A stretch of DNA of 64,000 nt from Sphingomonas leidyi (GCF_011761945.1 NZ_JAASQV010000001.1:1674001-1738000), one strand, 5' to 3'. Counted from the first letter of the stretch, positions 1 through 10,671 are shown. A program made the numbers and translations. The notes: a model not told the origin generated them from the letters alone.

Positions 1-1362
1 CTCGCGGTCGCCGCTGTCGAGCAGCGTGTCAAGCTCGGGCGCCAGCTCGCGGAGCGGGTGGCCGACAAGCTCCTGCTCGCCCGGGCGGAGCAGCTCGATG
101 GCCGATTCGTTGATGAGGCGCAGCTTGCGCTGGGCGTCGATCGAGATGACGCCGGCCGAAACGCCCGACATCACCGCCTCGATCAGCATGCGGCGGCTCT
201 CGAGCTGGGCATTGGCGGTTCGCAGCTCGCCGGTCTGGTGCTCGAGCCGTTCGGTCATGCCGTTGAAGGCGTTGCCGAGCGTACTGATCTCGTCGCCGGT
301 CTGCGGAATGTCGACGCGCGCGGCAAGGTCGCCGCCGGCGACGCGCCGCGCGGCGATGACGAGCTGCTCGACCGGCTGGACCAGGCGATCGGCGACGGCG
401 AGCGCGATCCAGGTCGCGATGCTGACGATCAGCAGCGCCACGCCGAACAGGACCGCGTTGAACTGGAGCTGGAGCGAGCGGGAACGCGCCTGGAGCGCGT
501 TGAATTCGGCGACGATCCGGTCGGCGCCCGAATTCTGGCGATTCATGAAGCCCACGTTCACGCTGTTGGCGACGTAGAGGAAGATGTTGCGCGACCGATC
601 CAGCGGCGTCACCACCCACTGCTTCTCGGCATCGAAATTCGTGTAGCTCTGCTCGTCGCGCAGGAGGTTCAGCACCTGGCCGGAAACGCGCGCGGCGAAG
701 ATCTTCGCCGGGGGAGCCTCCCAGGTGTACATCGCCTCGACCTGCTTCCCATCGACGACGCGGAACACCACGGCCTGGTCGAAGGAGCGATAATAGAGCT
801 GCTCCAGCAGCTTGCGCTGGAAGGCCGAGGAATTCGCCGGGATCTTCGGGAAGAGCTCGGTCAGGTCGTCGACCATGGTCCGCGCCTCGGTCGCCCAGCG
901 CTGGGCGACCAGACCCCTGCCTTCCTTGGCAAGATCGGTCGTCGCGTCGAATGCGCCCCGCGCCCGCTCCGAGCCCCAGAGCTGCACACCCGACTGGAAC
1001 ATCACCGAAGCCGCGATCACGGTGAGCACGATCGGAATGCTCGCCATCAGGGTGAACACCGCGACGAGGCGGACATGGAGCCGTCCGCCGCCGGCCAGCG
1101 CCGACCTGGTGGCGCGGTGGATGGCGATCCGCCGGCCGATCAGCACGATCAGCGCGACATAGGGCAGCAGGTTCGCCAGCAGCAGCGATGCCGCGACGCC
1201 GGGGTTGAACACCTGGTGCGCGAAATTGCGGACGAACAGGAACGTCGCCACCGGCGTGGCGATGGCCAGCGCCACCACCACCATCTCCAGCATCCGGATA
1301 GACGCCAGCCGCCGCGGCTGCGACGTTGCCTGGATCAGGGGCTCGGCGGTGAGGGCATCCAT
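1..1362 (-). CDS. ntrY: Sensor histidine kinase NtrY, N-terminal 454 residues (runs off left edge)
   Basis: The minus-strand frame is open from an ATG at 1362 to the first base of the window, so only the N-terminal 454 codons are present; the kinase core lies outside. I translated it from the sequence. It has three hydrophobic segments in the first ~115 residues, a long periplasmic-type stretch, a fourth membrane segment near residues 299-320, then a HAMP-like region and the start of a PAS domain. This is the NtrY layout. NtrY is the membrane kinase partner of NtrX in alphaproteobacteria and responds to nitrogen or redox state. It follows ntrC by 60 bases on the same strand, the usual ntrB-ntrC-ntrY-ntrX order; ntrX should lie just left of the window. 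Identity rests on layout and neighbours, since the catalytic part is not visible. Confidence 0.88.
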   Translation of the reverse strand, partial: MDALTAEPLIQATSQPRRLASIRMLEMVVVALAIATPVATFLFVRNFAHQVFNPGVAASLLLANLLPYVALIVLIGRRIAIHRATRSALAGGGRLHVRLVAVFTLMASIPIVLTVIAASVMFQSGVQLWGSERARGAFDATTDLAKEGRGLVAQRWATEARTMVDDLTELFPKIPANSSAFQRKLLEQLYYRSFDQAVVFRVVDGKQVEAMYTWEAPPAKIFAARVSGQVLNLLRDEQSYTNFDAEKQWVVTPLDRSRNIFLYVANSVNVGFMNRQNSGADRIVAEFNALQARSRSLQLQFNAVLFGVALLIVSIATWIALAVADRLVQPVEQLVIAARRVAGGDLAARVDIPQTGDEISTLGNAFNGMTERLEHQTGELRTANAQLESRRMLIEAVMSGVSAGVISIDAQRKLRLINESAIELLRPGEQELVGHPLRELAPELDTLLDSGDRE

Positions 1363-1422
1363 TCCCGGCAAGCTAGAGCGAGATTGTGGCAAAAAGAACA
1401 CATAATATCGCTCAGCCTGTCG

Positions 1423-2864
<1,442 letters not shown>

Positions 2865-2868
<4 letters not shown>

Positions 2869-3962
2869 GCCCGGGCCCTTGGCAGGAGGATGCGGAAGAC
2901 GGTCATTTCGGGCGTGCGCTCGCGGGCATATTGGACGATGCCGCCCTGATCGCGGACCAGCTTCTCGACCAGCGGCAGGCCGAGCCCCTTCCCCTCCGGC
3001 TTGCCGGAGACGAAGGGCTCGAACAGATGCTCGGCAATGTCCTCGGGCGCGCCGGGGCCGTTGTCCATGACGAGGATCTCGATCGGGAGCGGCTGGCGCG
3101 GGCGGCCGCTGCCGGTGCTCACCGACATGCCGTGGCGATAGGCGGTGGAGAGGATGATCCGCGGCTGGGCGAGCCCGGCCAGCGCTTCTGCGGCATTCTT
3201 GAGCAGGTTCATCATCACCTGCTGGAAGGCATCGGGATCGATCAGCACCGGCGGCAGCGAGGGATCGAAGCGCTCCTCGATCACCATCCCCCGCGCGAAC
3301 CCGGCCAGCGCGACGCGGCGGGCATGGTCGAGCAGCGGATAGACGTTGGTCGGCACCAGCTTGAGCGGCCGCGTGTCGGTGAAGTCCTGCATCCGGTCGA
3401 TCAGCGCGGCGATGCGGTCGACCTCGGTCGTGATCAGGCCGGTGAGCTCGCGATCCTCGCCCGAGCTGGCGAGGAGCTGGGCGGCGCCGCGGATGCCCGA
3501 GAGCGGGTTCTTGATCTCATGCGCCAGCATCGCCGCCGCCCCCACCGCGGCGCGGGCTCCGGCGGTGCGGTCCGCCCCCTGCGCCACCCGCCGCGAATGG
3601 GGGGCGTGGTGCAGCGTGACGATCCGCCAGCCGGGATGATCGGCGACATGGCTCTCGACGAAGTCCACCCGGACGCGCAGGCCGCGCACCGCCTCGATCT
3701 CGGTGTCGAAGGCAGCGAAGCCGTGCCCGTCGCGGCGCTCGACATAGCCGTCGGGCGGGCTGAGCACCGCATCATAGGGCTGGCCGATCATCGTCGTCTC
3801 GGCATGGTTGAGCAGCGCCTCGCACGCCGCATTGGCATGGGCGATGCGGCCGTCGGGATCGATGACGAGGACGGCGACCGGCAAGGCGGCGAACGTCTCG
3901 GCGAAATTCGGCCCGAGAGCCGGTACCGGACGCCGCCTCAGGCCGCCGCGCGCGAACGCCAC
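2865..3962 (-). CDS. ntrB: Nitrogen regulation sensor histidine kinase NtrB (GlnL)
   Basis: This 365-residue soluble kinase has an N-terminal PAS domain (about residues 20-120), an H-box with the phosphorylated histidine in [11 protein letters not shown] (His148), an N-box ([10 protein letters not shown], Asn256) and G-boxes (MDNGPG near 300 and GKGLGLPL near 335). It has no membrane segment, as expected for NtrB, which is controlled by PII. It phosphorylates or dephosphorylates NtrC. The start is a GTG at 3962 lying inside the end of dusB (25-base overlap); no ATG gives a complete PAS domain. It sits between dusB and ntrC, the standard alphaproteobacterial order. Confidence 0.95.
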
Positions 3963-4936
3963 GGCGCGTAGAATTCGTCGAGCATCGCCAGCACTGTCCT
4001 GGCGTCGGCTATCTGGTTGACCTTGTTGCGGAACTCCGCCGATCCCGTGAGGCCCTTGGTGTACCAGCCCAGATGCTTGCGCATCATGTTGACGCCGGTC
4101 ATCTCCCCATAATGTTCGAGACTCTCGACGTAATGCTCTATGATAACGCGATATTGTTCGTCGATTCCCGGATCGGCGCGCTCACCCTTGCCGGTCAGCG
4201 CGTCCATCACCTGGCGCAGGATCCACGGCTTGCCATAGGCGCCGCGCCCGATCATCAGCCCGTCCGCACCGGACTGGCGGAGCGCCTCTCGGGCATCCTC
4301 GACCGAGCAGATGTCGCCATTGACGATCACCGGGATCGACACCGCGTCCTTCACCGTGCGGACGAAGCTCCAGTCGGCCGAGCCGCGATACATCTGGTTG
4401 CGCGTGCGGCCATGGACGGTGACCATCTTCACGCCCAGATCCTCGGCAATGCGCGCCAGCTCGGGCGCATTGAGGCTGTCATGGCACCAGCCCATGCGCA
4501 TCTTGAGCGTGACCGGCACGTTCACGGCCTTGACGCAGGCATCGACGATCGCGGCGGCGTGCTTCAGGTCGCGCATCAGCGCCGAGCCGGCATCGCCGTT
4601 GGTCACCTTGCGGACCGGGCAGCCCATGTTGATGTCGATGATCGCGGCGCCGCGATCTTCGTTGAGCTTGGCGGCCTCGGCCATTTCGGGGGGCGAGCAG
4701 CCGACGAGCTGCATCGACACCGGCTCCTCGATCGGATCCCAGGCGGCCTTCTGGATCGACTGGCGCGTATCGCGGATGGCGGCCGCGCTGGCGATCATCT
4801 CGGTGACGTTCAGCCCCGAGCCGTAGCGACGCACCGCGCGGCGGAACGGCAGGTCGGTCACGCCCGTCATCGGCGCGAGCAGCACCGGCGCTTCGACCGT
4901 TACCGGGCCGATCTGGATGGGGGCAAGTTCACTCAT
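3938..4936 (-). CDS. dusB: tRNA-dihydrouridine synthase DusB (NifR3)
   Basis: The 332-residue protein begins [10 protein letters not shown] and is a TIM-barrel FMN enzyme that reduces uridine to dihydrouridine in the tRNA D-loop. Diagnostic features are the N-terminal [15 protein letters not shown], the catalytic cysteine in [10 protein letters not shown] (Cys106), and later FMN-binding segments ending in [13 protein letters not shown]. The frame stays open far upstream of 4936, but that upstream stretch is antisense to ispDF and has no homology; the ATG at 4936 matches the family start. The gene heads the ntr operon, an old association that gave it the name nifR3. A hairpin overlaps its ribosome-binding region (4941-4959). 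Confidence 0.96.
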   Translation of the reverse strand: MSELAPIQIGPVTVEAPVLLAPMTGVTDLPFRRAVRRYGSGLNVTEMIASAAAIRDTRQSIQKAAWDPIEEPVSMQLVGCSPPEMAEAAKLNEDRGAAIIDINMGCPVRKVTNGDAGSALMRDLKHAAAIVDACVKAVNVPVTLKMRMGWCHDSLNAPELARIAEDLGVKMVTVHGRTRNQMYRGSADWSFVRTVKDAVSIPVIVNGDICSVEDAREALRQSGADGLMIGRGAYGKPWILRQVMDALTGKGERADPGIDEQYRVIIEHYVESLEHYGEMTGVNMMRKHLGWYTKGLTGSAEFRNKVNQIADARTVLAMLDEFYAPWRSRAAA

Positions 4937-4940
4937 GATG

Positions 4941-4959
4941 CTGCCTGAAAAATAGGCAG
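4941..4959 (-). promoter_or_regulatory. Hairpin over the dusB ribosome-binding region
   Basis: Read on the minus strand, CTGCCT, a 7-base A/T-rich loop and AGGCAG form a 6-bp stem that ends 4 bases before the dusB ATG. The purine-rich AGGCAG is the only Shine-Dalgarno-like sequence and is the 3' arm of the stem, so folding would hide it. The structure is visible; a regulatory effect is inference. Confidence 0.35.
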
Positions 4960-5179
4960 AGGCGCCTACAGGTACAAGCGGCGATTGGCAAGTGGGCGCT
5001 TCGGACGCCGAAATCGGCTGCATATGGGCGAGATGGCCATGGCAGGCGCCTGCCGGCGGCGCGTCGAGGCTGTCGGGGCCCGTATTGGAAGAGGCTGGCG
5101 CTCTCCCTTCGCCTTCGTCATCCCGGCGAAAACGGGCAACGCCCTTCAACCCTGGCCTCACTTGCTCTAGGTCCGCGCC

Positions 5180-6304
5180 ATGAAGACCGTCGCCATTCTC
5201 GTCGCCGCCGGGAGCGGCACCCGCGCGGGGGGCAGCGTGCCCAAGCAGTTCGCGCCGCTCGCCGGCAAGCCGATGCTCAAGCACGGCTTCGACGCCTTGA
5301 CGTCGCATCCGGAAGTGGACGCCGTATATGTGGTGATCGGTGCGGGCCAGGAAGAGGCCCTGCGCGCGGCACTGGGCGACGTGCCCTTCGCCATCGGCGG
5401 CGCGACCCGGCGCGAGAGCGTGGCGAGCGGGCTCGCGGCACTGGGGGAGGCCGATCGCGTGCTGATCCACGACGCCGCCCGCCCCTTCCTGCCACGCGCG
5501 GTGATCGACCGGCTGCTGGCGGCGCTGGAGGCGCATGACGGCGCGATTCCGGGGTTGCCGGTGGCGGACACGCTCGTCGCCGCGTCCGGAGCGTCCGTTC
5601 CGCGCGACGGGCTGGTGCGCGTGCAGACGCCCCAGGCCTTCCGCTATGCCGGCATAGCGCGGGCCCATGCCGCCTGGCCCGGCGACCAGGAGGCGACCGA
5701 CGATGCGCAGATGCTGCGCGCGCTGGGAATGGACGTTGCAATCGTGGAAGGCAGCCCGATGCTCGAGAAGATCACCCATCCCGCCGATTTCGCCGCGGCC
5801 GAGGCACGGCACGGCGCCGCGATGCGCGTGCGGACCGCCACAGGATATGATGTGCACCGCTTCGCCGAGGGCGAGGAACTCTGGCTGGGCGGAGTGCGGG
5901 TGCCGCATGCGCGCGGGCTTTCCGGGCACAGCGACGCCGATGTCGCGCTGCACGCGATCACCGACGCGCTGCTCGGCACGATCGGCGCGGGCGATATCGG
6001 CATGCACTTCCCGCCCAGCGACCCGCAATGGCGCGGGCAACGCTCGTCGAAGTTCCTCGAACATGCCGCCGCGCTGGTGGCCGCCAAGGGCGGGGTGATC
6101 GACTTCATCGACCTGACGATCATCTGCGAGGCACCCAAGATCGGGCCGCACCGGGAAGCGATCCGGGCGAGCATCGCGGGAATATTGGGACTGGAACCCT
6201 CCGAAGTGAGCGTGAAGGCGACCACCACCGAGCGGCTGGGCTTCACCGGGCGCGGCGAAGGCATGGCCGCGCAGGCGATCGCCACGGTGCGCGTGCCCGG
6301 GTAG
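5180..6304 (+). CDS. ispDF: Bifunctional IspD/IspF isoprenoid enzyme (MEP pathway)
   Basis: This 374-residue fusion has two domains. Residues 1 to ~218 are the IspD cytidylyltransferase (nucleotide-binding [10 protein letters not shown] at 9-18 and PKQF). From ~219 it is IspF, the 2,4-cyclodiphosphate synthase, with the metal-binding set at TGYDVHRF (Asp224, His226), LSGHSDADV and His258. It converts MEP plus CTP to CDP-ME, and later CDP-ME phosphate to the cyclodiphosphate; the IspE step between them is encoded elsewhere. The fused form is common in alphaproteobacteria. It is divergent from dusB across 243 bases, which contain no convincing gene. Confidence 0.97.
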   Translation: MKTVAILVAAGSGTRAGGSVPKQFAPLAGKPMLKHGFDALTSHPEVDAVYVVIGAGQEEALRAALGDVPFAIGGATRRESVASGLAALGEADRVLIHDAARPFLPRAVIDRLLAALEAHDGAIPGLPVADTLVAASGASVPRDGLVRVQTPQAFRYAGIARAHAAWPGDQEATDDAQMLRALGMDVAIVEGSPMLEKITHPADFAAAEARHGAAMRVRTATGYDVHRFAEGEELWLGGVRVPHARGLSGHSDADVALHAITDALLGTIGAGDIGMHFPPSDPQWRGQRSSKFLEHAAALVAAKGGVIDFIDLTIICEAPKIGPHREAIRASIAGILGLEPSEVSVKATTTERLGFTGRGEGMAAQAIATVRVPG

Positions 6305-6443
6305 CGGCTCTCTCATTCCGCTTCCTCTCCACACTGCCCATCCCCGAGGGGGGAGGGAGAAGAAGATGCCCCCGCCCATCTCCACACCCCCGCGAACGAA
6401 CTGACTCGCGTCGGCAACAATAGGGTGGCAAAGGCCCGCCCCT

Positions 6444-6989
6444 ATGGACACGATTCTCCCGCCGGAGCTGGTCGCCGCCGCGCGCAAGGTGCTCGATGCC
6501 AATCGCGCCGCCGGCCGCCGCGTCGCCGTTGCCGAGAGCTGCACCGGCGGCCTCGTCTCGGCCGCGCTCACCGAGATCCCCGGTTCGTCCGACGTCTTCG
6601 ACGCCGGCTTCGTCACCTACTCCAACGAAGCCAAGCACGACGTGCTGAAGGTGGGCAGCGACGTGCTGGAGACGTTCGGCTCGGTCTCGATCGCCGTCGC
6701 GTGGAGCATGGCGCGGGGCGCGCTGGAGCGCACCCATGCCGATGTCGCGGTGGCGATCACCGGCATTGCCGGCCCCGATGGCGGCAGCGAGAAGAAGCCG
6801 GTGGGCACGGTGGTGTTCGCCCAGGCCATGCGCGGCGCCGACCCCGATCACATCGTGGCGGACGCCCGCCATTTCGAGAATAACGGCCGCGCCGGCGTGC
6901 GGCTTCAGGCGGCGCTGTGCGCGCTCGAGCTGCTGATGCCCGGCGCCTCTGCGCCCGAGGCCGACGAAGCCGACGTCGAATCGCCGTAG
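6444..6989 (+). CDS. CinA C-terminal family protein (nicotinamide-nucleotide amidase, PncC-like)
   Basis: The 181-residue protein is a stand-alone CinA C-terminal domain. The signature [19 protein letters not shown], the following [13 protein letters not shown] and the [19 protein letters not shown] loop are all present. Members deamidate nicotinamide mononucleotide to nicotinate mononucleotide in the pyridine-nucleotide salvage cycle. The N-terminal CinA/MoaB-like domain is absent, as is usual for the PncC form. Its last 85 bases overlap the convergent RatA-like gene, so both C-termini are read from the same DNA on opposite strands. The position between ispDF and lipA is familiar from related genomes. 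The reaction is inferred from family. Confidence 0.92.
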   Translation: MDTILPPELVAAARKVLDANRAAGRRVAVAESCTGGLVSAALTEIPGSSDVFDAGFVTYSNEAKHDVLKVGSDVLETFGSVSIAVAWSMARGALERTHADVAVAITGIAGPDGGSEKKPVGTVVFAQAMRGADPDHIVADARHFENNGRAGVRLQAALCALELLMPGASAPEADEADVESP

Positions 6990-7411
6990 AGGCGCGCCGC
7001 GCGCTCCTCGAACGCATTGATCATCTTGCGGAGCGCCCGGTCGAACATCTGGCCGGCAAGCATCTCGAACACCCGGTTCTTGAAGGCAAAGTCGACCGAA
7101 AAGTCGACCAGGCAGCCGCCCTGCCCGTCCGGCCGGAAGCCCCAGTCGTTGCTCAGGTGCTTGAGCGGGCCATCGACATATTCGATGTGCAGCCCGCCGG
7201 GGCGCTGCTTCTCGACCTTGGACGTGAAGGTCTCGCGCAACCCCTTGAAGCCGACGATCATGTCGGCGACCATCTGGGTATCGCTGTTCGAGCGCACGCG
7301 GATCGCGCTGACCCAGGGCAGGAACTCGGGATAGCGCGCGACGTCCGCCACCAGGTCGAACATCTGCTCCGGCGTGTAGGGAAGCGGACGGGTTTCGGAA
7401 TGCTTGGGCAT
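6905..7411 (-). CDS. RatA/COQ10-type START-domain protein (ubiquinone-binding or ribosome-associated)
   Basis: This 168-residue protein is a START-like (SRPBCC) polyketide-cyclase family member: RPLPYTPEQMFDLVADVARYPEFLPWVSAIRV opens the fold and the FAFKNRVFEMLAGQMFDRA helix closes it, followed by a Ser/Ala-rich tail. Relatives are annotated either as the RatA toxin, which blocks 70S ribosome assembly in E. coli, or as COQ10, a ubiquinone chaperone in respiration. In alphaproteobacteria beside lipA the COQ10-like role is the more likely one. No antitoxin partner is visible. It lies downstream of lipA on the same strand, separated by a hairpin, and overlaps cinA convergently. Confidence 0.9.
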   Translation of the reverse strand: MPKHSETRPLPYTPEQMFDLVADVARYPEFLPWVSAIRVRSNSDTQMVADMIVGFKGLRETFTSKVEKQRPGGLHIEYVDGPLKHLSNDWGFRPDGQGGCLVDFSVDFAFKNRVFEMLAGQMFDRALRKMINAFEERAARLYGDSTSASSASGAEAPGISSSSAHSAA

Positions 7412-7426
7412 TGCTTCCCTTAGATC

Positions 7427-7449
7427 CTCCCCGAGGCGAGCTCGGGGAG
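7427..7449. repeat. GC-rich intergenic hairpin between lipA and the RatA-like gene
   Basis: CTCCCCGA and TCGGGGAG form a perfect 8-bp stem around a 7-base loop. It lies between the lipA stop and the start of the next gene on the same strand. No T-run follows on either strand, so it may be an mRNA-stabilising or attenuating structure, or a REP-like element, rather than a classical terminator. Confidence 0.5.
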
Positions 7450-7454
7450 AAATT

Positions 7455-8381
7455 TCATTTGCCGCCCTTCGCCAGCTTCGCCTCGCGCGCGGCCTTCATC
7501 TCGGCGAAATCCTCGCCGGCATGGTAGCTGGAGCGGGTGAGCGGCGACGAGGCGACCTGGAGGAAGCCCTTGGCCCGGCCGATCGCGCCATAGGCCTGGA
7601 AGGCCTGGGGCGTGACGAACTCCTCGACCTTGGCATGGCGCGGCGTCGGCTGGAGATACTGGCCCATGGTGAGGAAATCGATGTCGGCCGAGCGCATGTC
7701 GTCCATCACCTGGTGCACTTCCAGGCGCTGCTCGCCCAGGCCGAGCATGATGCCCGACTTGGTGAAGATCGTCGGATCGAGCCGCTTCACCGTCTCCAGC
7801 AGGCGCAGCGACGCGTAATAGCGCGCGCCGGGGCGGATGTTCGGATAGAGCCTCGGCACCGTCTCGAGATTATGGTTGTAGACGTCCGGCCGGGCGGCGA
7901 CGATCGCCTCGACCGCGGCTTCGTGCTTGTTGCGGAAATCGGGCGTGAGGATCTCGATCGTCGTGGTCGGGTTGGCCTTGCGGATCTCCTGGATCACCTT
8001 GACGAACTGCGACGCGCCGCCGTCGGGCAGGTCGTCGCGGTCGACCGAGGTGATGACGATATGCTCCAGGCCCATCTGCGCCGCGGCTTCGGCCACATGC
8101 TGCGGCTCCAGCGGGTCCACCTTGCGCGGCATGCCGGTCTTGACGTTGCAGAAGCGGCAGGCGCGCGTGCAGACGTCGCCCAGGATCATCACCGTGGCAT
8201 GTTTCTTGGTCCAGCACTCGCCGATGTTCGGGCAGGCCGCTTCCTCGCACACGGTGACGAGGTTCTTGGCGCGCATCAGCGCCCGCGTCTTGGCGAAGCC
8301 TTCCGAGGTGGGCGCTTTCACCCGGATCCAGTCCGGCTTGCGCTGGCGTTCCGGGCGGGGCTGCGGCGAGAGATCGTTCAT
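7455..8381 (-). CDS. lipA: Lipoyl synthase LipA (radical SAM)
   Basis: The protein inserts two sulfur atoms into octanoyl groups bound to lipoyl-domain proteins, completing the lipoate cofactor of pyruvate and 2-oxoglutarate dehydrogenases. Both iron-sulfur cluster motifs are present: the auxiliary CX4CX5C ([12 protein letters not shown]) and the radical-SAM CX3CX2C (CTRACRFC). I place the start at the ATG at 8381 ([18 protein letters not shown]), giving 308 residues, because this matches family N-termini; an in-frame ATG 57 bases upstream would add 19 residues with no clear ribosome site. The RatA-like gene follows 43 bases downstream. Confidence 0.96.
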   Translation of the reverse strand: MNDLSPQPRPERQRKPDWIRVKAPTSEGFAKTRALMRAKNLVTVCEEAACPNIGECWTKKHATVMILGDVCTRACRFCNVKTGMPRKVDPLEPQHVAEAAAQMGLEHIVITSVDRDDLPDGGASQFVKVIQEIRKANPTTTIEILTPDFRNKHEAAVEAIVAARPDVYNHNLETVPRLYPNIRPGARYYASLRLLETVKRLDPTIFTKSGIMLGLGEQRLEVHQVMDDMRSADIDFLTMGQYLQPTPRHAKVEEFVTPQAFQAYGAIGRAKGFLQVASSPLTRSSYHAGEDFAEMKAAREAKLAKGGK

Positions 8382-8506
8382 GCTCGCCAGATAGAGCGGG
8401 TGGGCCGACGATTCCAGCCCCGGTTGCACTTTCGTCAATCGAAGGCCCGAGCAACAGTTCGATACAAATCTTGGCAGCCGCTCACGCGGGCGTTAGGGCA
8501 TCGGCC

Positions 8507-9136
8507 ATGACCGATTTCACCGACCTGCTCGATGGCTATCAGCGTTTCCGGACCAGCGAATATCGCCGCCATCGCGACCGGTGGTCGGGCCTGAGCGAGG
8601 GTCAGAGCCCGCGCGTGATGGTGATCGCCTGCTCGGACAGCCGAGTCGATCCCGCCCAGATCTTCGACACCGTGCCGGGCGAGATCTTCGTGGTGCGCAA
8701 CGTCGCCAACCTGGTGCCGCCCTTCGAGGACGATGCCAGCCGTCACGGCGTCTCCGCCGCGCTGGAATTCGCGGTGAATCAGCTCGAAGTGCCCGAGATA
8801 CTGGTGCTGGGGCACGGCGCGTGCGGCGGCGTGGCGGCGGCCCTGTCGCAACGCTTCAAGGGCGCGCCGAACGGCCAGGGCGGCTTCATCGCCCATTGGG
8901 TCGACATGCTCGACCCCGCGCGCGAGCGGATCGTCGCCGAGCACGGCACCGGCCCGGAGGCGGTGCGCGCGCTGGAACTGGAGACGGTACGGGTCTCGCT
9001 GGTGAACTTGATGACCTTCCCGTTCGTCGCCGAGCGAGTGAAGGCGGGCACGCTCACGCTCCACGGCGCCTATTTCGCCATCGCCGACGGCGTGCTGCAT
9101 GTGATGGACGCGGACGGGGCGTTCGCGCCGGCCTGA
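8507..9136 (+). CDS. Beta-class carbonic anhydrase
   Basis: A 209-residue beta-carbonic anhydrase that interconverts CO2 and bicarbonate in the cytoplasm. The zinc and dyad residues are Cys42, Asp44 and Arg46 in ACSDSRVDP, and His103 and Cys106 in LGHGACGG. I use the ATG at 8507 (MTDFTDLLDGY); a TTG 36 bases upstream is in frame but poorly supported. It is divergent from lipA. The end of the gene, including its stop codon, forms the left arm of a perfect 22-bp inverted repeat shared with the convergent ankyrin gene. Confidence 0.95.
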   Translation: MTDFTDLLDGYQRFRTSEYRRHRDRWSGLSEGQSPRVMVIACSDSRVDPAQIFDTVPGEIFVVRNVANLVPPFEDDASRHGVSAALEFAVNQLEVPEILVLGHGACGGVAAALSQRFKGAPNGQGGFIAHWVDMLDPARERIVAEHGTGPEAVRALELETVRVSLVNLMTFPFVAERVKAGTLTLHGAYFAIADGVLHVMDADGAFAPA

Positions 9137-9177
9137 GCCGATCCGGTGCGTCAGGCGGATCGGCTCAGGCCGGCGCG
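9124..9177. terminator. Perfect 22-bp inverted repeat spanning two convergent stop codons
   Basis: Bases 9124-9145 and 9156-9177 are exact reverse complements over 22 bp, with a 10-base loop at 9146-9155. The left arm contains the carbonic anhydrase stop (9134-9136) and the right arm contains the ankyrin-gene stop (9165-9167), so both genes end in the same bases (gcgccggcctga, ending Ala-Pro-Ala). It should form a very stable RNA hairpin in either transcript. No T-run follows, so any terminator role is inferred from position and strength. Confidence 0.75.
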
Positions 9178-9839
9178 ACCGGCCAGCCGATCAGATTGGC
9201 CCGCATCGGCTGATGGTCCGGATGGATGCGGTGCGGGCCGAAGCAGAGCAGGCGGAGAATGTCCGATGGGCGATTGGCCCAGCTCGCCCAGCTGAGCGGC
9301 GAATCGCCCCGGGCATCGGGCTGGTCCACGCGCGCGCCCGCGGCCAGCAGCAGCTCGATCGATCCCCGTGTTCCAAAGGCGGCGGCGCGATGCAGCGGCG
9401 CTTCGCCATAGGTTCGGCAATCGCGCATGAAGCAACCCGTCTCGGCGCCATCGATCGTCACGCGATTGGGATCGGCGCCCCGAGCGAGCAGCACCCGGAC
9501 GACCTGTTCATGCTCCAGGCTCTCGAACCGGTTGAGCGCGGCATGAAGCGGCACTTCGCCGGAATCTTCCAGCGGCCGATTGGGATCGGCGCCCTGTTCG
9601 AGCAGGAACTCGCAGAGCCGCCAGTGACCGTGAAAGGCCGCGCCGTTCAAGCCGAGCCCCTCACCCAGTTCGACGAGCGCGGCGCCGTTGCCGAGCAGGA
9701 ACCGGATCGCGCTGACGTCTCCGTAATAGGCGCACCATGTCAGAAGGCCGCCACCCGCGACCGTCGCATCGACCGGATGGCCGCGCTCGATCCAGTCGAA
9801 GACGAGATCAGTGCGCCCGGCGGCTATGCGTTCGAGCAT
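9165..9839 (-). CDS. Ankyrin-repeat protein
   Basis: A 224-residue protein with no signal peptide, built from about five ankyrin repeats. Typical repeat pieces are LNGAAFHGHWRLCEFLLEQGADPNRP, GEVPLHAALNR, VRVLLARGADPNRV, EAPLHRAAAFGTRGSIELLLAAGARVD and DSPLSWASWANRPSDILRLL. It probably acts in the cytoplasm as a protein-binding scaffold; its partner cannot be read from the sequence. It is convergent with the carbonic anhydrase gene and its 3' end lies in the inverted repeat. PPK2 lies upstream on the same strand, 55 bases away. Confidence 0.88.
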   Translation of the reverse strand: MLERIAAGRTDLVFDWIERGHPVDATVAGGGLLTWCAYYGDVSAIRFLLGNGAALVELGEGLGLNGAAFHGHWRLCEFLLEQGADPNRPLEDSGEVPLHAALNRFESLEHEQVVRVLLARGADPNRVTIDGAETGCFMRDCRTYGEAPLHRAAAFGTRGSIELLLAAGARVDQPDARGDSPLSWASWANRPSDILRLLCFGPHRIHPDHQPMRANLIGWPVAPA

Positions 9840-9894
9840 CGGCTATCTCCGTTCGAATTGCGATCCCGGCGTCGGCCTCGGGCGCGCGCGCAGC

Positions 9895-10671
9895 TTATAT
9901 CTTGCCCAGCGCCTTCCGGGCGATCTTCTCCACTTCGGGATCGAGCTTGGGCGGCTCCATCGGCACATGCGCCTCCAGCACGTCGGCGATGGCGGTGAGC
10001 GCGGCGATGCGCGCCGCCTTCTTGTCGTTGCCGTCGATCACGATCCAGCGCGCATGCTCGGTGCTCGTGCGCGCAAACATCTCGTGCATCGCCTCGAGAT
10101 ACTGGGGACGCTTGGCGCGGTTGCGAAAGTCTTCGAGCCCGGTCTTCCAGCGCTTCCAGGGATGTTCCAGCCGGTCCTTCAGCCGCTTGTCCTGGGTCTT
10201 CTGCGTCACATGGATGAAGACCTTGACCAGCGTGGTGCCCGCGGCGACCTGCTGCGCCTCGAAATCGTTGATCTCGTCATAGCCGCGCTCCCATTCGGCG
10301 CGGTTGGCGAAACCCTCGACCCGCTCGACCAGGACGCGGCCGTACCAGCTTCGGTCGAAGATCGCGATATTGTGCTGGGCGGGCAGCCGCCGCCAGAAGC
10401 GCCAGAGGAAGTGGTGGGCGAGCTCCTCCTGGGTGGGGGCGGAGATCGGCCAGACCTCGTAGTAGCGCGGATCCCATTCGGCGGTGAGGCGCTGGATGAT
10501 GCCGCCCTTCCCCGCCGCGTCCCAGCCCTCGAACGCGATGATCGCCCGGCGCCGATGGACGATGTGCGCATAATGGATATGGCTCAGCCGCTTCTGGATC
10601 CTGGCAAGCGCCTTGTCGTAGTCGCCGTCGAAATCCTTGCCGGCTTCGTAATCGCCCAGATCTATCTTCAT
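9895..10671 (-). CDS. Polyphosphate kinase 2 family protein
   Basis: A single-domain PPK2 of 258 residues. It has the Walker A loop GWDAAGKGG (residues 49-57) and the Walker B/lid motif FDRSWYGR (about 105-112). PPK2 enzymes use polyphosphate to phosphorylate nucleotides, or the reverse; substrate preference (AMP, ADP, GDP) cannot be decided by eye. With ppk1 and ppx at 21393-25081 it gives the cell a synthesis, hydrolysis and utilisation set. No Pho-box-like repeat is visible upstream. Confidence 0.93.
   Translation of the reverse strand: MKIDLGDYEAGKDFDGDYDKALARIQKRLSHIHYAHIVHRRRAIIAFEGWDAAGKGGIIQRLTAEWDPRYYEVWPISAPTQEELAHHFLWRFWRRLPAQHNIAIFDRSWYGRVLVERVEGFANRAEWERGYDEINDFEAQQVAAGTTLVKVFIHVTQKTQDKRLKDRLEHPWKRWKTGLEDFRNRAKRPQYLEAMHEMFARTSTEHARWIVIDGNDKKAARIAALTAIADVLEAHVPMEPPKLDPEVEKIARKALGKI

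Noticed and set aside
4985..5170. 61-codon frame upstream of ispDF
   Set aside because: No ribosome site, mixed composition, and it contains a decayed CCCG...CGGG repeat; judged intergenic.
6342..6351. CCCC-GA-GGGG mini-hairpin after ispDF
   Set aside because: Four-base stem with a two-base loop is too weak to call a terminator.
3938..6616. 892-codon extension of the dusB frame upstream
   Set aside because: The part upstream of 4936 is antisense to ispDF, is low in coding character, and the ATG at 4936 gives the family length.
6905..7411. RatA toxin with a partner antitoxin (toxin-antitoxin module)
   Set aside because: No antitoxin gene adjoins it, and the alphaproteobacterial neighbours of lipA are usually COQ10-like.
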